DNA of 49,455 nucleotides, from NCBI GenBank assembly GCA_031281555.1, contig JAITFK010000212.1:1-49455 (forward strand), written 5' to 3'. The notes below the pieces were generated by a model that saw nothing but the letters and a program-made list of their open reading frames with translations, was not told the DNA's origin and did no database searches. Below are positions 31,902 through 40,391 of this stretch, in pieces; the stretch's first letter is position 1; each line of letters opens with the position of its first letter. Source of the DNA: Treponema sp. GTDB lineage: Bacteria; Spirochaetota; Spirochaetia; Treponematales; Breznakiellaceae. Both the position numbers and the translations under genes were made by a program.

Positions 31902-33704
31902 TTAACTTAAAATAGCGCGAATCCGTCTTACGCCTGCCGATGAAGATTGTTCTTTTTTTATTTGAAATTTACCCAGAGTTCCGGTTTTTTCAACATGCGG
32001 ACCGCCGCATACTTCTTTTGAAAAAAAGTCCGATGAGGAATTACCTATAGTATAAACTTTTACCTGTGATTCATATTTTTCACCGAAAAGTGCGATTGCT
32101 CCGGAAGATACAGCTTCTTCCAACCCCATTGTTTCTATAAAAACAGTAAGGTTTTTTTGTATCTGTTGATTAACAATATCCTCTACCATTTTGATTTGTT
32201 CCGTTGTCATAGGTGTGTCATGGGAAAAATCGAATCTTAGCCTCTCCGCTGTGATATTGCTGCCTTTTTGTCCGACATGCTGTCCTAAAGTCATCCTGAG
32301 AGCCTGATGCAAAAGGTGTGTAGCTGTGTGGTATTTAACAGCCATATCTCCCTGATCGCCAAGACCGCCCTTGAATGTCTGACCGCTTTGGGAACGGGAT
32401 AATTCCTGATGTTTTTTAAAAGCCTCGTCAAATTCTTCTCTGTTTATTGTCATCCCATGTTCGGCGGCAAGTTCTTCCGAGAGCTCGATTGGGAAACCGT
32501 AAGTATCGTAAAGGTTAAAAGCAAGCCGCCCGGACATGATTTTTCTGGGGTCTTTCAGCAGATTCGGCAGGAGTTTTTCAAATTCATGTTCGCCTTTTTG
32601 CAGAGTTTCCATGAATTTGGACTGTTCTTTTTCCAGTTCGCCTAATAAAAAAGCCCTGTTTTTCTCAAGTTCCGGGTAAGCAATCCCAAAAAGCTCAATA
32701 ATAACTGTTGCTATTTTAGAAAATTCTATTCCTTCGCCGGAAATTTTCCGTCCGTGCCGGACAGCGCGGCGGATAAGTCGGCGTAAAACATAACCTGCTC
32801 CTACATTTGAGGGAGTTACAGCCTTGGGATCGCCTAAAATAAAGACTGAGGAACGAATATGATCGGCAATAATCCTGATTGATCTGTCCTTTTCGCTGTC
32901 TTTTCCGTATTTACAGCCGCAAGCTGTCTCAATTGCTGCAATTATCGGTGTAAAAATCTCTGTATCGTATACACTTACCTTACCGCTAAGGATGGTTACG
33001 GTTCTTTCAATACCCATGCCGGTATCAACGCATTTTCGCTCAAGCGGTTCGTACTCGCCTGATGTGTTCTTGTTGTACTGCATAAACACATCGTTCCAGA
33101 TTTCAAGCCATTTTCCGCAGGAACAGCCCGGTTTGCACTCAGAACCGCAAGGTGCCTCTCCTGTATAGTAAAACATCTCGGTATCAGGGCCGCATGGGCC
33201 TGTGGTTCCCGCAGGTCCCCACCAGTTATCTTTCCTAGGTAAATAGGCAATGCGGTTTTCAGGGATACCCAATTTTTTCCATAATGCTGCCGATTCTTCA
33301 TCACGCGGTACGCTTGTATCACCCTGAAAAACCGTAACTCCCAATTTTTCAAGCGGAATATTGAGCCATTGAGGCGATGTGAGGAATTCAAAGCTCATTC
33401 CGATAGCCCCTTCTTTGAAATAGTCCCCAAGCGACCAGTTACCCAGCATCTCAAAAAAAGTCAAATGGCTGGAGTCGCCGACACTGTCAATATCTCCTGT
33501 GCGTATACATTTTTGGTAATTTACAAGTTTTTTCCCCGCCGGATGTTCTTCTCCCAGAAGATAGGGAACCAGCGGATGCATTCCCGCAGTGGTGAAAAGT
33601 ACTGTAGGGTCATTTTCGGGCAGGAGCGATTTGCCCTGTATCTGAGCATGACCTTTGGAAACAAAGAAATCTATGTATTTTTTACGAAGTTCACCTGCGT
33701 TCAT
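31902..33704 (-). CDS. alaS: Alanyl-tRNA synthetase, short form without C-Ala domain
   Basis: This 600-residue enzyme charges tRNA-Ala. The class II catalytic core is clear (DPTVLFTTAGMHPLVPYL, CIRTGDIDSVG, LEIWNDVFMQY, DTGMGIERTV), and the editing domain has the HTATHLLH zinc motif and CGGPH, a variant of the usual CGGTH. The protein ends a few residues after the editing domain (AGVRRIRAILS) and lacks the C-terminal dimerisation (C-Ala) domain that takes typical bacterial forms to about 870 residues. Short AlaRS is, to my knowledge, normal in spirochaetes such as Borrelia and Treponema, so this is not a truncation. No ribosome-binding site is visible before ATG 33704. Confidence 0.95.
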   Translation of the reverse strand: MNAGELRKKYIDFFVSKGHAQIQGKSLLPENDPTVLFTTAGMHPLVPYLLGEEHPAGKKLVNYQKCIRTGDIDSVGDSSHLTFFEMLGNWSLGDYFKEGAIGMSFEFLTSPQWLNIPLEKLGVTVFQGDTSVPRDEESAALWKKLGIPENRIAYLPRKDNWWGPAGTTGPCGPDTEMFYYTGEAPCGSECKPGCSCGKWLEIWNDVFMQYNKNTSGEYEPLERKCVDTGMGIERTVTILSGKVSVYDTEIFTPIIAAIETACGCKYGKDSEKDRSIRIIADHIRSSVFILGDPKAVTPSNVGAGYVLRRLIRRAVRHGRKISGEGIEFSKIATVIIELFGIAYPELEKNRAFLLGELEKEQSKFMETLQKGEHEFEKLLPNLLKDPRKIMSGRLAFNLYDTYGFPIELSEELAAEHGMTINREEFDEAFKKHQELSRSQSGQTFKGGLGDQGDMAVKYHTATHLLHQALRMTLGQHVGQKGSNITAERLRFDFSHDTPMTTEQIKMVEDIVNQQIQKNLTVFIETMGLEEAVSSGAIALFGEKYESQVKVYTIGNSSSDFFSKEVCGGPHVEKTGTLGKFQIKKEQSSSAGVRRIRAILS

Positions 33705-33796
33705 AGGGCAATACTAACAAAATTAAAGCGTGTTTACAATGGTTATATGGAAACTAAGTCATTACTCATAATTAATTGAGGATTAATAAATTCCAG

Positions 33797-33825
33797 TTGA
33801 TTAAAAAAAGAAAATATCATAAAAT
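33797..33825 (+). promoter_or_regulatory. Promoter of the DUF5312-like gene
   Basis: TTGATT (33797-33802) and TAAAAT (33820-33825) are 17 bp apart, followed by an AT-rich leader with the ribosome site GAGGGA (33835-33840) and ATG at 33844. The adenine-rich spacer suits a constitutive promoter. The 139-bp gap is divergent and must also hold the alaS promoter, for which I see no convincing match. Confidence 0.5.
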
Positions 33826-33843
33826 TACAAAAAAGAGGGAGTT

Positions 33844-35364
33844 ATGGCAGCTGAAGATTTAATGGATAAAGTCTTTTCTTTCTTTTCTAATGACGGTTTG
33901 TCTGATGAAAAGCAAAATATGCTTAGAGGCATAGCAAAGGAGCTTAATCAGAACAAATATGTCAAGTTTTGCAGGATTAGGAGTGAGGAAGTCGATCCGT
34001 CATTTTCATCTTTGTTGTTTTCTATTTATAAGACAATATACCCGATAAAAGAATTCTATAAAGATGAGAAAAGACTAGCCAAACTTAAATCCCTGGTTGT
34101 TGAATCTTGTATTGACAATAACATTAAGGAAACTATTCATCAGCTTAATCCGGCTGTTCTTGACGCGAAAGCTAAAACAACAACTCCTGAAGCTCTTATT
34201 AATGACATACAGGCGAAAGTCGAAATGCTTGTTTCCCAATTTAATATGGATCGTATAAATACTGTCAACCATCGTTATGAATTGGCGGGTCTTCTTGGAA
34301 TGTTTGTTAATTTTAATTTCGCGGGTTTTTTTAAAAAATTTGATCAGCATTTTGCTGACGGCAGTTTTTTAATAGAGCCGAAATTTCCCGCGATAAAAAC
34401 AATTTTAGTTATTGATCAAATAGGAGATTTTCTTTCTGTTACTCAATCTTTAAAACCGGAAGATGACTGGGTCAGCCTTCTTAGCCTTTTAAAAGCATGC
34501 GAAGGACATGATCTTGTTATTCCTGAGCAATTTACCGCGATGATCAAGACAATAAGGGAAATACACGCTTCAAATATCCTGGAATTAATGGTGCAATACA
34601 CTTTAAGAAATCCTGTTTGGCAGTATAAAGATACGATTATCCATGAAACAATCGGCGAAGAATGGCTTGCACTCAATAAAGCGGAAGCTCAGGCATATAT
34701 CGCGAAAATCAACAATGCCAAGAAGAACAGCCAGATAAAGGCGTTAACCAATGAAATTTTTGAATCTTCTGATCTTATAAGGCTTGAAAACTATATTGTA
34801 CAAATCAGTGAAACATATCGGAGAAAAAGAGTTGATTACTTTCTGTATGCTGAAGGATTGGGGTATTTAAAAGCGTTTCTGGACGATTATGTTGATAAAG
34901 AAATAAAAGAAGTTTGCGATATCCTGCTTATACGCGGTCAGTGGACAAATAACCTGATGTCAAGAGAAATGAGCGAAGCTTTGCACAGTCTTATTGATCT
35001 AATTGAACTTATTACAAGGCTTGACGTTGAATTATCCGAAGACGGTCCTGATGGTTCCCGTTTGCGCGCAGCATTACTCAGACTTGATCGTGATCCGACA
35101 CAGGCTCGTTACATTAACAGTATTGTAGGAAAGGTAAATGATCAGGCTCAGGAAATAATTAATGATGCGGCGCAGGCGTTGATAATTATTGGGAAACACA
35201 TGAAAAACCTTATTGAAGACATCAAGAAAAAACATCCTGAATTACTCATTAACTGGAGAGAATTAAATTTTGCTTCCAAAGAGCCCCTTGCTCAAAGGAT
35301 GGTGACGGATTATAAAAGGATAAATTATTTTATCCAGCTTTTGCATCTTTGTACTCAGGTTTAA
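33844..35364 (+). CDS. Spirochaete-type protein of unknown function (DUF5312-like)
   Basis: This 506-residue protein is mostly helical and soluble, with no signal peptide or membrane segment. Opening features such as MDKVFSFFSNDGLSDEKQNMLRGIAKEL and the overall length resemble a conserved treponemal family that I recall as DUF5312; I could not check this. No catalytic motif is visible. It precedes the V-ATPase genes on the same strand with a 137-bp gap holding hairpins, so it is probably a separate transcript although the neighbourhood may be conserved. The abundance of long helices suggests a scaffold or regulatory role, but this is speculation. Confidence 0.7.
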   Translation: MAAEDLMDKVFSFFSNDGLSDEKQNMLRGIAKELNQNKYVKFCRIRSEEVDPSFSSLLFSIYKTIYPIKEFYKDEKRLAKLKSLVVESCIDNNIKETIHQLNPAVLDAKAKTTTPEALINDIQAKVEMLVSQFNMDRINTVNHRYELAGLLGMFVNFNFAGFFKKFDQHFADGSFLIEPKFPAIKTILVIDQIGDFLSVTQSLKPEDDWVSLLSLLKACEGHDLVIPEQFTAMIKTIREIHASNILELMVQYTLRNPVWQYKDTIIHETIGEEWLALNKAEAQAYIAKINNAKKNSQIKALTNEIFESSDLIRLENYIVQISETYRRKRVDYFLYAEGLGYLKAFLDDYVDKEIKEVCDILLIRGQWTNNLMSREMSEALHSLIDLIELITRLDVELSEDGPDGSRLRAALLRLDRDPTQARYINSIVGKVNDQAQEIINDAAQALIIIGKHMKNLIEDIKKKHPELLINWRELNFASKEPLAQRMVTDYKRINYFIQLLHLCTQV

Positions 35365-35423
35365 CCGGTTAAGAGGCGTACCGGTAATTTACGGTAAATT
35401 GTTATTTTTGCCACTAGCAAAAA
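35364..35423 (+). other. Hairpin cluster between the DUF5312-like gene and the V-ATPase operon
   Basis: Beginning at the stop codon, ACCGGT occurs twice 10 bases apart (35364-35385) and can pair; an alternative stem TACCG/CGGTA (35379-35396) would compete with it. Further on, TTTTTGC-CACTA-GCAAAAA (35405-35423) forms a 7-bp stem. None has a strong U-run, so the termination role is uncertain. The remaining gap to 35501 should hold the V-ATPase promoter, but no clear box pair is visible; the ribosome site is AGAGGATG. Confidence 0.35.
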
Positions 35424-35501
35424 ACAAGGAAGTATTGTAATATATTTAAGTGTTTCAGGTCTAAAATCTGAACGCTTTATTTTCTGCAAAAAGAGGATGA
35501 T

Positions 35502-36116
35502 ATGGAAATTCAGGTTCAGGAACTTATTGATAAAATAAAAAAGGACGGGATCAATACAGCATCGGAAGAAGCATCGCGTATAAGAACGGAAGCTGAAGCT
35601 GAAGCGCGGCGGATTGTTGATGTTGCCAAAAAAGAAGCGGAGAATATAATAAGCCGTGGAAAACAGGATGCCGAACGTTTTGAAAAAGCGGGAATAGCCG
35701 CTTTGGAACAGGCTTCCCGTAACCTTGTACTCGCATTTAAGGATGAAATCCAGGCTTTATTAAAGAAAATCATCAGTACACACGTTGCCGCGCAATACGG
35801 CGATGATGTTTTAAAGAATACACTCCCCGGCCTGCTTAAATCATGGGCGGAAAAAAACTCAGGCGATCTTGCCGTAATTCTGCCGGAGGACGCATTATCA
35901 AGGCTTCAATCTTTCTTTACGGAAAAGTTTACCGGCGAACTTAATAAAGGGGTGGAATTAAGATCCAGCCGGAAATTAACTTCCGGTTTTCATATTTCCA
36001 ATAAAGACGGTTCCGCATATTACGATTTTTCGGCGGAGGCTGTTGTTGAAATGCTTTCAGCTTATTTAAATCCGAAATTAGCTGAAATAATGAAAAGTTC
36101 AACTAAAGGAATTTAA
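35502..36116 (+). CDS. atpE: V-type ATP synthase subunit E
   Basis: This 204-residue protein has the peripheral-stalk E subunit layout: a long charged helix at the N-terminus (about 1-80, rich in alanine, glutamate and arginine, such as EASRIRTEAEAEARRIV), then a globular C-terminal domain. It forms the stator stalk, normally with subunit G or H, that stops the A3B3 head from turning. It is the first gene of the ATPase operon, and its stop is 2 bp from the next start. No G/H partner gene is seen in the window. Confidence 0.88.
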   Translation: MEIQVQELIDKIKKDGINTASEEASRIRTEAEAEARRIVDVAKKEAENIISRGKQDAERFEKAGIAALEQASRNLVLAFKDEIQALLKKIISTHVAAQYGDDVLKNTLPGLLKSWAEKNSGDLAVILPEDALSRLQSFFTEKFTGELNKGVELRSSRKLTSGFHISNKDGSAYYDFSAEAVVEMLSAYLNPKLAEIMKSSTKGI

Positions 36117-36118
36117 CG

Positions 36119-36706
36119 GTGAGTTTTTATTACCTCATGTCGCAGCTTCCTGTACTCATCTACGATCAAAAGCTGCCGATGTCTTCTGAGGAATTTAAAG
36201 CTCTTGCCTTATCCGTTTTGGATGAAAATGATTCATTTTTTTTAAATCTTATTTCACTTGATCCTGATCCTGAAAAAACGGAACCGGCCTATAAGGAGGT
36301 AACTCCTGCTACAGGCTGCGAATTTATTGACAACTGGCGTGAATGGGAACGTACGTTCAGGCTTAACCTTGCCAAACAGCGCGCTCATCATTTAAAAAGA
36401 GAAATTTCATCAATAGAACCGCCTGTCATGCCGGCGGATGCCGCGTTAGCTGCTTCAAAAGCCGTTTCCGGAGATTACTCTCCGTTAGAAGCGGAGTTTT
36501 TAATTGATAAGGCCCGCTGGAATGCCATTGTTGAAATCGCGGGCTTTGAATATTTTAGTTTGAGTCATGTCCTCGCATATTATCTGAAATTATTATTGAT
36601 GGAGCGAAGAGCGTCATTCAATAATGAAAAAGGAATTTCTGAATATAAATCGTTGTACGCTTCCATTCTAGGAAAAGCGCAGCAATCTCCGGGAGAACTT
36701 AAATGA
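36119..36706 (+). CDS. DUF2764-family V-ATPase operon protein
   Basis: This 195-residue protein starts at GTG (36119), giving MSFYYLMSQLPVLIYDQKLPMSSEEF, which is the usual opening of the DUF2764 family, and includes the block FIDNWREWERTFRLNLAKQRA. It has no membrane segment. The family is found in V-ATPase operons of spirochaetes and Bacteroidetes in the position normally held by subunit C, between E and A. It probably stands in for subunit C in linking rotor and stalk, but I infer this from position. It overlaps the atpA start by 4 bp. Confidence 0.8.
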   Translation: MSFYYLMSQLPVLIYDQKLPMSSEEFKALALSVLDENDSFFLNLISLDPDPEKTEPAYKEVTPATGCEFIDNWREWERTFRLNLAKQRAHHLKREISSIEPPVMPADAALAASKAVSGDYSPLEAEFLIDKARWNAIVEIAGFEYFSLSHVLAYYLKLLLMERRASFNNEKGISEYKSLYASILGKAQQSPGELK

Positions 36707-38463
36707 TCGGAACAAAAGGAACAATAGTCGCTGTTAACGGCAATATGGTAAGCGTTCGTTTTAATGGAATCGTTTCCATGAACGAAGTAGGCTATGTAAA
36801 AGTCGCAGGCAAACGGCTGAAAAGTGAAGTTATCAGGATTCGCGGCGAAGTAAGTCAGCTGCAGGTCTTTGAAATCACCAAAGGTATAACCATTGGCGAT
36901 GAAGTGGAATTCACGGGCGGAATGTTGTCTGTAGAATTAGGGCCCGGTCTTTTGGGGCAGGTTTATGACGGTCTTCAAAACCCGCTTCCTCAGCTTGCTC
37001 AGGCGGCAGGCTACTTCCTTGAACGGGGTGTTTATCTTGACGCACTGTCGACAGAAAAAAGCTGGCAGTTTACACCTAAAGCCAAAGCGGGTGATAAAGT
37101 AGAACGCGCCGATACTTTGGGCAATGTTCCCGAAGGTTCTTTTACTCACAGAATAATGGTTCCGTTTAATATGTACGGAACTTATACCGTTTCATGGATA
37201 AAACCCGAAGGATCATATAAAATCCGCGATACTATCGCGGAACTTACGGACGAAAAAGGCAACAAAGTTCCTGTTACGCTCAGTTTCCATTGGCCTGTAA
37301 AAAGAGCGGTTGACTGCTATGAAGAGCGGCTAAAACCCGCTGAGCCGATGGTTACGCGCGTACGCTTAATTGACACTTTTTTCCCTGTAGCGCGCGGCGG
37401 CACCTACTGTATTCCCGGTCCGTTCGGCGCGGGTAAGACGGTTCTTCAGCAGATAACAAGCCGTTTTGCCGATGTTGACATTGTAATTGTAGCAGCGTGC
37501 GGCGAGCGCGCCGGAGAAGTAGTTGAAACACTAAAAGAATTCCCAGAATTAAAAGATGAAAGAACAGGCCGCTCCCTTATGGAAAGGACTATTATTATTT
37601 GTAACACATCGTCCATGCCGGTCGCAGCCCGTGAAGCGTCGGTTTACACCGCCGTTACACTTGCGGAGTATTACAGGCAAATGGGGCTTAACGTTCTCCT
37701 TCTTGCCGATTCAACAAGCCGCTGGGCGCAGGCAATGCGTGAAATGTCTGGGCGTCTTGAGGAAATCCCCGGAGAAGAAGCGTTCCCCGCGTATATGGAA
37801 TCTACAATCGCGAGTTTCTACGAAAGAGCCGGTATTGTAAGACTTAAAGACGGAAGTCTTGGTTCCGTAACAATCGGAGGAACGGTAAGCCCCGCAGGCG
37901 GTAACTTTGAAGAACCTGTAACACAGGCGACATTGAAAGTTGTCGGCGCATTTCACGGACTTTCGCGCGAAAGATCCGATGCACGCAAATTCCCCGCGAT
38001 TCATCCGTTGGATTCATGGTCAAAGTATAAGGGAATAATTGACAGCGAAAAAGTTGGTTACGCGCACAGTTTTTTACGCCGCGGTTCCGAAGTTGAACAA
38101 ATGATGAAAGTAGTCGGCGAAGAAGGTACAAGTATTGATGACTTTGTTATTTACCTGAAAGGCGAACTCATAGACTCTGTATACTTCCAGCAAAACTCGT
38201 TTGACGCAGTAGACGCCGCTGTAAAACCCGAACGGCAAATTTATATGTTTTCCAAATTGATTGGAGTATTAGCTTCCATTTTTGAATTTCATGACAAGAA
38301 CGAAGCGAGGTCATGGTTTAACAGGCTGAGGCAGAAATTCCTGGATTACAACGGTTCGGAATGGAAGAGCGAGCGTTTTGAAAAACTTGAAACGGAAATA
38401 GCGAAAGCCCTGAGTGAACAATCAAAAGGCATTGATAAAGCTGCCGAAAAATACCTTGCGTAG
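36703..38463 (+). CDS. atpA: V-type ATP synthase catalytic subunit A
   Basis: This 586-residue subunit hydrolyses or synthesises ATP. The P-loop is [11 protein letters not shown]; the long A-type bulge (non-homologous region) lies before it (about 95-200), and Walker B is [19 protein letters not shown], followed by [15 protein letters not shown]. The length is that of a full-size A subunit. Translation is coupled to the DUF2764 gene by an ATGA overlap, and subunit B follows 17 bp later. Organised with B, D, I and K, it belongs to a bacterial A/V-type rotary ATPase. Confidence 0.97.
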   Translation: MIGTKGTIVAVNGNMVSVRFNGIVSMNEVGYVKVAGKRLKSEVIRIRGEVSQLQVFEITKGITIGDEVEFTGGMLSVELGPGLLGQVYDGLQNPLPQLAQAAGYFLERGVYLDALSTEKSWQFTPKAKAGDKVERADTLGNVPEGSFTHRIMVPFNMYGTYTVSWIKPEGSYKIRDTIAELTDEKGNKVPVTLSFHWPVKRAVDCYEERLKPAEPMVTRVRLIDTFFPVARGGTYCIPGPFGAGKTVLQQITSRFADVDIVIVAACGERAGEVVETLKEFPELKDERTGRSLMERTIIICNTSSMPVAAREASVYTAVTLAEYYRQMGLNVLLLADSTSRWAQAMREMSGRLEEIPGEEAFPAYMESTIASFYERAGIVRLKDGSLGSVTIGGTVSPAGGNFEEPVTQATLKVVGAFHGLSRERSDARKFPAIHPLDSWSKYKGIIDSEKVGYAHSFLRRGSEVEQMMKVVGEEGTSIDDFVIYLKGELIDSVYFQQNSFDAVDAAVKPERQIYMFSKLIGVLASIFEFHDKNEARSWFNRLRQKFLDYNGSEWKSERFEKLETEIAKALSEQSKGIDKAAEKYLA

Positions 38464-38480
38464 AGGGTAAAGAGGTTAAT

Positions 38481-39779
38481 ATGAATAAAGTATACAGCAA
38501 AATTGAATCGATAACAGGAAGCGTTATTACCGTTAAAGCTGACGGAATCCGCTATGGGGACCTTGCCGAAGTAGATACAGTATTCGGCACTTCGCTTGCC
38601 GAAGTAAACCGTCTGCAGGGTGACACTGTCGCGCTCCAGGTATTTGCGGGCGGACGCGGTATCTCAACAGGCGATACAGTCCGTTTTCTCGGACGCCCGA
38701 TGCAGGTTCCGTTTTCCGAGAACCTTATGGGCAGGGTATTTTCCGGTTCAGGTAAACCGCGCGACAAAGGCCCCGAGTTAAGTGAAAACATGATACCAAT
38801 CGGCGGTCCGTCTGTAAATCCTTCTCAGCGCATCATACCGCGGAAAATGATCCGTACAGGTATTCCCATGATTGATCTTTTTAACACTCTTGTCGTATCT
38901 CAGAAATTGCCGATTTTCTCCGTCTCGGGAGAACCTTATAACGAACTGCTTGCGCGTATAGCTATGCAGGCGGAAGTAGATGTAATTGTCCTTGGCGGTA
39001 TGGGGCTTAAATATGACAACTATCTTTATTTCAAAGATACGCTTGAAAACGGCGGAGCTTTGGCTCGTACCGTAATGTTTATTCATACGGCGAGCGATCC
39101 GACTGTCGAGTGCCTCATGATACCTGATATGTCACTTGCAGTTGCCGAGCAGTTTGCCCTGCAAGGTAAAGACGTGCTTGTGCTTCTTACAGACATGACA
39201 AACTTCGCTGACGCTATGAAGGAAATTTCGATTATACAGGAACAGGTTCCGTCAAATCGCGGCTATCCGGGCGACCTATACAGCCAGCTCGCCAGCCGTT
39301 ATGAAAAAGCCGTAGACTTTGAAACCGCCGGATCAATTACAGTTCTCGGCGTTACTACAATGCCCGGTGACGATGTTACCCACCCTGTGCCTGATAATAC
39401 CGGATATATTACGGAAGGCCAGTATTATCTTAAAAACGGCCGCATAGAACCGTTTGGTTCCCTTTCCCGTCTTAAACAGCAGGTTAACGGAAAAACCCGT
39501 GAAGACCACCGCGCTATTATGGACGGTATGATAAAACTTTATTCAGCTTTCCGTGACACTATGGAAAAAATGGCAATGGGTTTTATCATGACAAACTGGG
39601 ATGAAAAACTGCTTAAATACGGATACCAGTTTGAAACCAAAATGATGGATCTCTCCGTTAATATACCGCTTGAAAAAGCGCTTGATCTTGGTTGGGAGAT
39701 TTTATCTGATTGTTTTAGTCCCGAAGAAACGGGATTAAGAACAGAACTAATATCAAAATTCTGGCCGAAAAAAGACTAG
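38481..39779 (+). CDS. atpB: V-type ATP synthase regulatory subunit B
   Basis: This 432-residue subunit alternates with A in the head and lacks a P-loop: [14 protein letters not shown] replaces the Walker A motif, as usual for B subunits. Conserved blocks include [31 protein letters not shown] and [19 protein letters not shown]. It helps form the nucleotide sites and binds the stator. It is 17 bp after atpA and 9 bp before atpD, with a GAGG ribosome site. Confidence 0.97.
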   Translation: MNKVYSKIESITGSVITVKADGIRYGDLAEVDTVFGTSLAEVNRLQGDTVALQVFAGGRGISTGDTVRFLGRPMQVPFSENLMGRVFSGSGKPRDKGPELSENMIPIGGPSVNPSQRIIPRKMIRTGIPMIDLFNTLVVSQKLPIFSVSGEPYNELLARIAMQAEVDVIVLGGMGLKYDNYLYFKDTLENGGALARTVMFIHTASDPTVECLMIPDMSLAVAEQFALQGKDVLVLLTDMTNFADAMKEISIIQEQVPSNRGYPGDLYSQLASRYEKAVDFETAGSITVLGVTTMPGDDVTHPVPDNTGYITEGQYYLKNGRIEPFGSLSRLKQQVNGKTREDHRAIMDGMIKLYSAFRDTMEKMAMGFIMTNWDEKLLKYGYQFETKMMDLSVNIPLEKALDLGWEILSDCFSPEETGLRTELISKFWPKKD

Positions 39780-39788
39780 GGTAGGGTA

Positions 39789-40391
39789 ATGGCGAAGATT
39801 AAGCTCACCAAGAATGAGTTAAAGAAACAAAAAGATTCCCTTAAAATGTACAGGCGTTATCTGCCGACACTAATGTTGAAAAAACAGCAGTTGCAGAGAG
39901 AAATAAGACTTACTGATTTACGGTTAAGCGAACTTTACTCAGCCAAAGAGAAACTTGATGAATCTTTTAAACCATGGATTGCGGTTTTCGGTGAGACAGG
40001 ATTTTTTACGGATAATACTCTAAAAATAGTTAATCATAAAACAGGAAAAGGAAACATTGCCGGTGTATCGATTCCGGTATTTGAAGGCGCGGATTTTGAA
40101 ACCTCGAAATACGATCTTGCTCGTACTCCTGCATGGATGGATAAAGCAATAGATGTAATAAAACAGGCTCTTCTGCTTGATCTTGAAGCGCAGATTGTTG
40201 AAGAGCAGCGCAGAAGGCTTGATCGTGAACTGCGTATAACTACTCAACGCGTAAATCTTTTTGAGAAAGTAAAAATACCTGAAGCAAGAGGAAATATAAA
40301 AAAAATTCAGGTTTACCTTGGTGATCAGCAAACCGCTTCTGTTGTCCGCGGGAAGATCGCCAAAGGCGGAACAGGGAAGGCGGCTATATGA
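39789..40391 (+). CDS. atpD: V-type ATP synthase subunit D (central rotor axle)
   Basis: This 200-residue protein has the D-subunit pattern: KIKLTKNELKKQKDSLKMYRRYLPTLMLKKQQLQRE forms the first long helix of the axle, and LRITTQRVNLFEKVKIPEARGNIKKIQVYLGDQQTASVVRGKIAK is the conserved return helix. It turns inside A3B3 and passes torque to the K ring. It overlaps subunit I by 4 bp. No subunit F gene, its usual partner, lies in this operon. Confidence 0.95.
   Translation: MAKIKLTKNELKKQKDSLKMYRRYLPTLMLKKQQLQREIRLTDLRLSELYSAKEKLDESFKPWIAVFGETGFFTDNTLKIVNHKTGKGNIAGVSIPVFEGADFETSKYDLARTPAWMDKAIDVIKQALLLDLEAQIVEEQRRRLDRELRITTQRVNLFEKVKIPEARGNIKKIQVYLGDQQTASVVRGKIAKGGTGKAAI

Noticed and set aside
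31902-33704. AlaRS as a truncated or broken gene
   Set aside because: The ORF ends cleanly after a complete editing domain, and short AlaRS without C-Ala is usual in spirochaetes.
38481-39779. Loss of the P-loop in subunit B as a defect
   Set aside because: V/A-type B subunits normally lack a functional Walker A motif.
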